Shown: in pieces, positions 6,114-6,810 of the stretch
Layout: every line of letters starts with the position of its first letter
Position numbering within the stretch: the stretch's first letter is position 1
Assembly (NCBI GenBank): GCA_002407905.1
Contig: DHPL01000051.1
Coordinates: 1-6,810 of the forward strand
Direction: 5' to 3'
DNA length: 6,810 nt
DNA from: Anaerolineaceae bacterium UBA5365
GTDB lineage: Bacteria; Chloroflexota; Anaerolineae; Anaerolineales; Anaerolineaceae
Translations under genes and position numbers: made by a program
Notes under the pieces: model-generated
The model's database searches: none
Told to the model about the DNA's origin: nothing
Seen by the model: the letters and a program-made list of their open reading frames with translations, nothing else

Positions 6114-6810
6114 TGGCCTTACATCCCCTGGCAGGTCAGCCGGCTCCGAAAGAAGTATTGGTAGACCTGGATTTATTGCGGGCCTCCTACTACGACCAGC
6201 ATCCCGACCCGCAGAACAAACTGCAGGCCGTCGCTTTTGGTACCAGCGGACACCGCGGCACCTCCCTGAACGGCTCCTTTACCGATGACCATGTGGCGGC
6301 TATCTGCCAGGCCATCTACGAATACCGCAAGATGGAAGGCGTCAACGGGCCTCTGATCATGGGCGCTGACACGCACGCTCTCAGCGAACCCGCCTTGTTC
6401 ACTGCCATCGAGGTTTTTGCCGGCAACCAGATGCCCATCTGGATCCATCGTGGGCACAAACCCACGCCCACTCCGGTGATCTCGCATGCCATCCTGAGTT
6501 ACAACCAGGGCCGCAGCGAAGGCCTGACCGATGGCGTGGTGATCTCGCCTTCACATAACCCCCCCGAGGATGGCGGCTTCAAATACAACCCGCCCAACGG
6601 CGGCCCGGCCGATACGGGCACCACGGGTTGGATCCAGGCGCGTGCCAACCAGATCATCGCCGGCGGCCTGCGTGAAGTGAAACGCTTGCCCCTGGAGCGT
6701 GCCATGCAATCCAGCACCGTGGAAGAGATCGACCTGATCATGCCCTACGTGGAGGACCTGCACAACGTGGTCAACCTGCAGGCCATTTCAGCAGCCGGCC
6801 TGCACATCGG
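6113..6810 (+). CDS. pgm: Phosphoglucomutase, alpha-D-glucose specific (N-terminal part, runs off the right edge)
   Basis: The open frame covers 232 codons from the ATG at 6113 and continues past the edge. It matches the E. coli-type Pgm N-terminus: VAFGTSGHRG at 40-49, GADTHALSEPA at 84-94, and HRGHKPTPTPVIS at 112-124. The active-site loop VVISPSHNPPEDGGFKYN (142-159) contains Ser147, the serine phosphorylated during catalysis, and NGGPADTGTT follows. The enzyme interconverts glucose 1-phosphate and glucose 6-phosphate in the cytoplasm, feeding glycogen, cell-wall sugar and central carbon pathways. The metal-binding and sugar-binding motifs of later domains are outside the window. AGGTGG at 6101-6106 with a 6-base spacer supports the start, which lies in TAATG with the nitroreductase stop. 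The active-site residues visible here are intact. Confidence 0.95.
   Translation, partial: MALHPLAGQPAPKEVLVDLDLLRASYYDQHPDPQNKLQAVAFGTSGHRGTSLNGSFTDDHVAAICQAIYEYRKMEGVNGPLIMGADTHALSEPALFTAIEVFAGNQMPIWIHRGHKPTPTPVISHAILSYNQGRSEGLTDGVVISPSHNPPEDGGFKYNPPNGGPADTGTTGWIQARANQIIAGGLREVKRLPLERAMQSSTVEEIDLIMPYVEDLHNVVNLQAISAAGLHI

Overview
The window is about 6.8 kb of GC-rich bacterial DNA (roughly 58-60% G+C by eye) with tightly packed genes and no mobile elements, tRNAs, rRNAs or CRISPR repeats. The gene content suggests an environmental bacterium of the Chloroflexota (Anaerolineae-like): a linked HerA/NurA/SbcC-Rad50 set, a SIMPL-domain exported protein, and an E. coli-type Pgm. That taxonomic placement is inference from gene content and sequence flavour only.

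Left part (1-4440, all on the minus strand, transcribed from right to left): a tightly coupled DNA end-processing operon in the order nurA, a 208-residue uncharacterised gene, herA, sbcC/rad50-like (cut off by the window edge). The junctions are TAAATG (stop directly followed by start), a 10-bp overlap and a 4-bp ATGA overlap, so the four genes are almost certainly co-transcribed and translationally coupled. NurA is a nuclease, HerA a hexameric DNA-pumping ATPase, and SbcC/Rad50 an SMC-like ATPase. Together these are the parts of a DNA end-resection machine. The 208-residue protein resembles the HerA N-terminus (a HAS-barrel-like segment) but has no ATPase domain. It is the most unusual item here: a possible free-standing HAS-barrel adaptor between NurA and HerA.

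Middle (4441-4652): a divergent intergenic region of 212 bp. It has a consensus TATAAT reading leftward for nurA and a direct repeat of 13/15 matches at exactly 40 bp spacing in front of the rightward gene.

Right part (4653-6810, plus strand): an exported SIMPL (DUF541) protein followed by a strong intrinsic terminator. Then comes a separate transcription unit with an extended -10 promoter, a nitroreductase-family flavoprotein, and a phosphoglucomutase whose start overlaps the nitroreductase stop (TAATG). The phosphoglucomutase runs off the right edge. These genes look like ordinary chromosomal housekeeping or stress genes, so the repair operon appears to sit in core chromosome rather than in a defence island.
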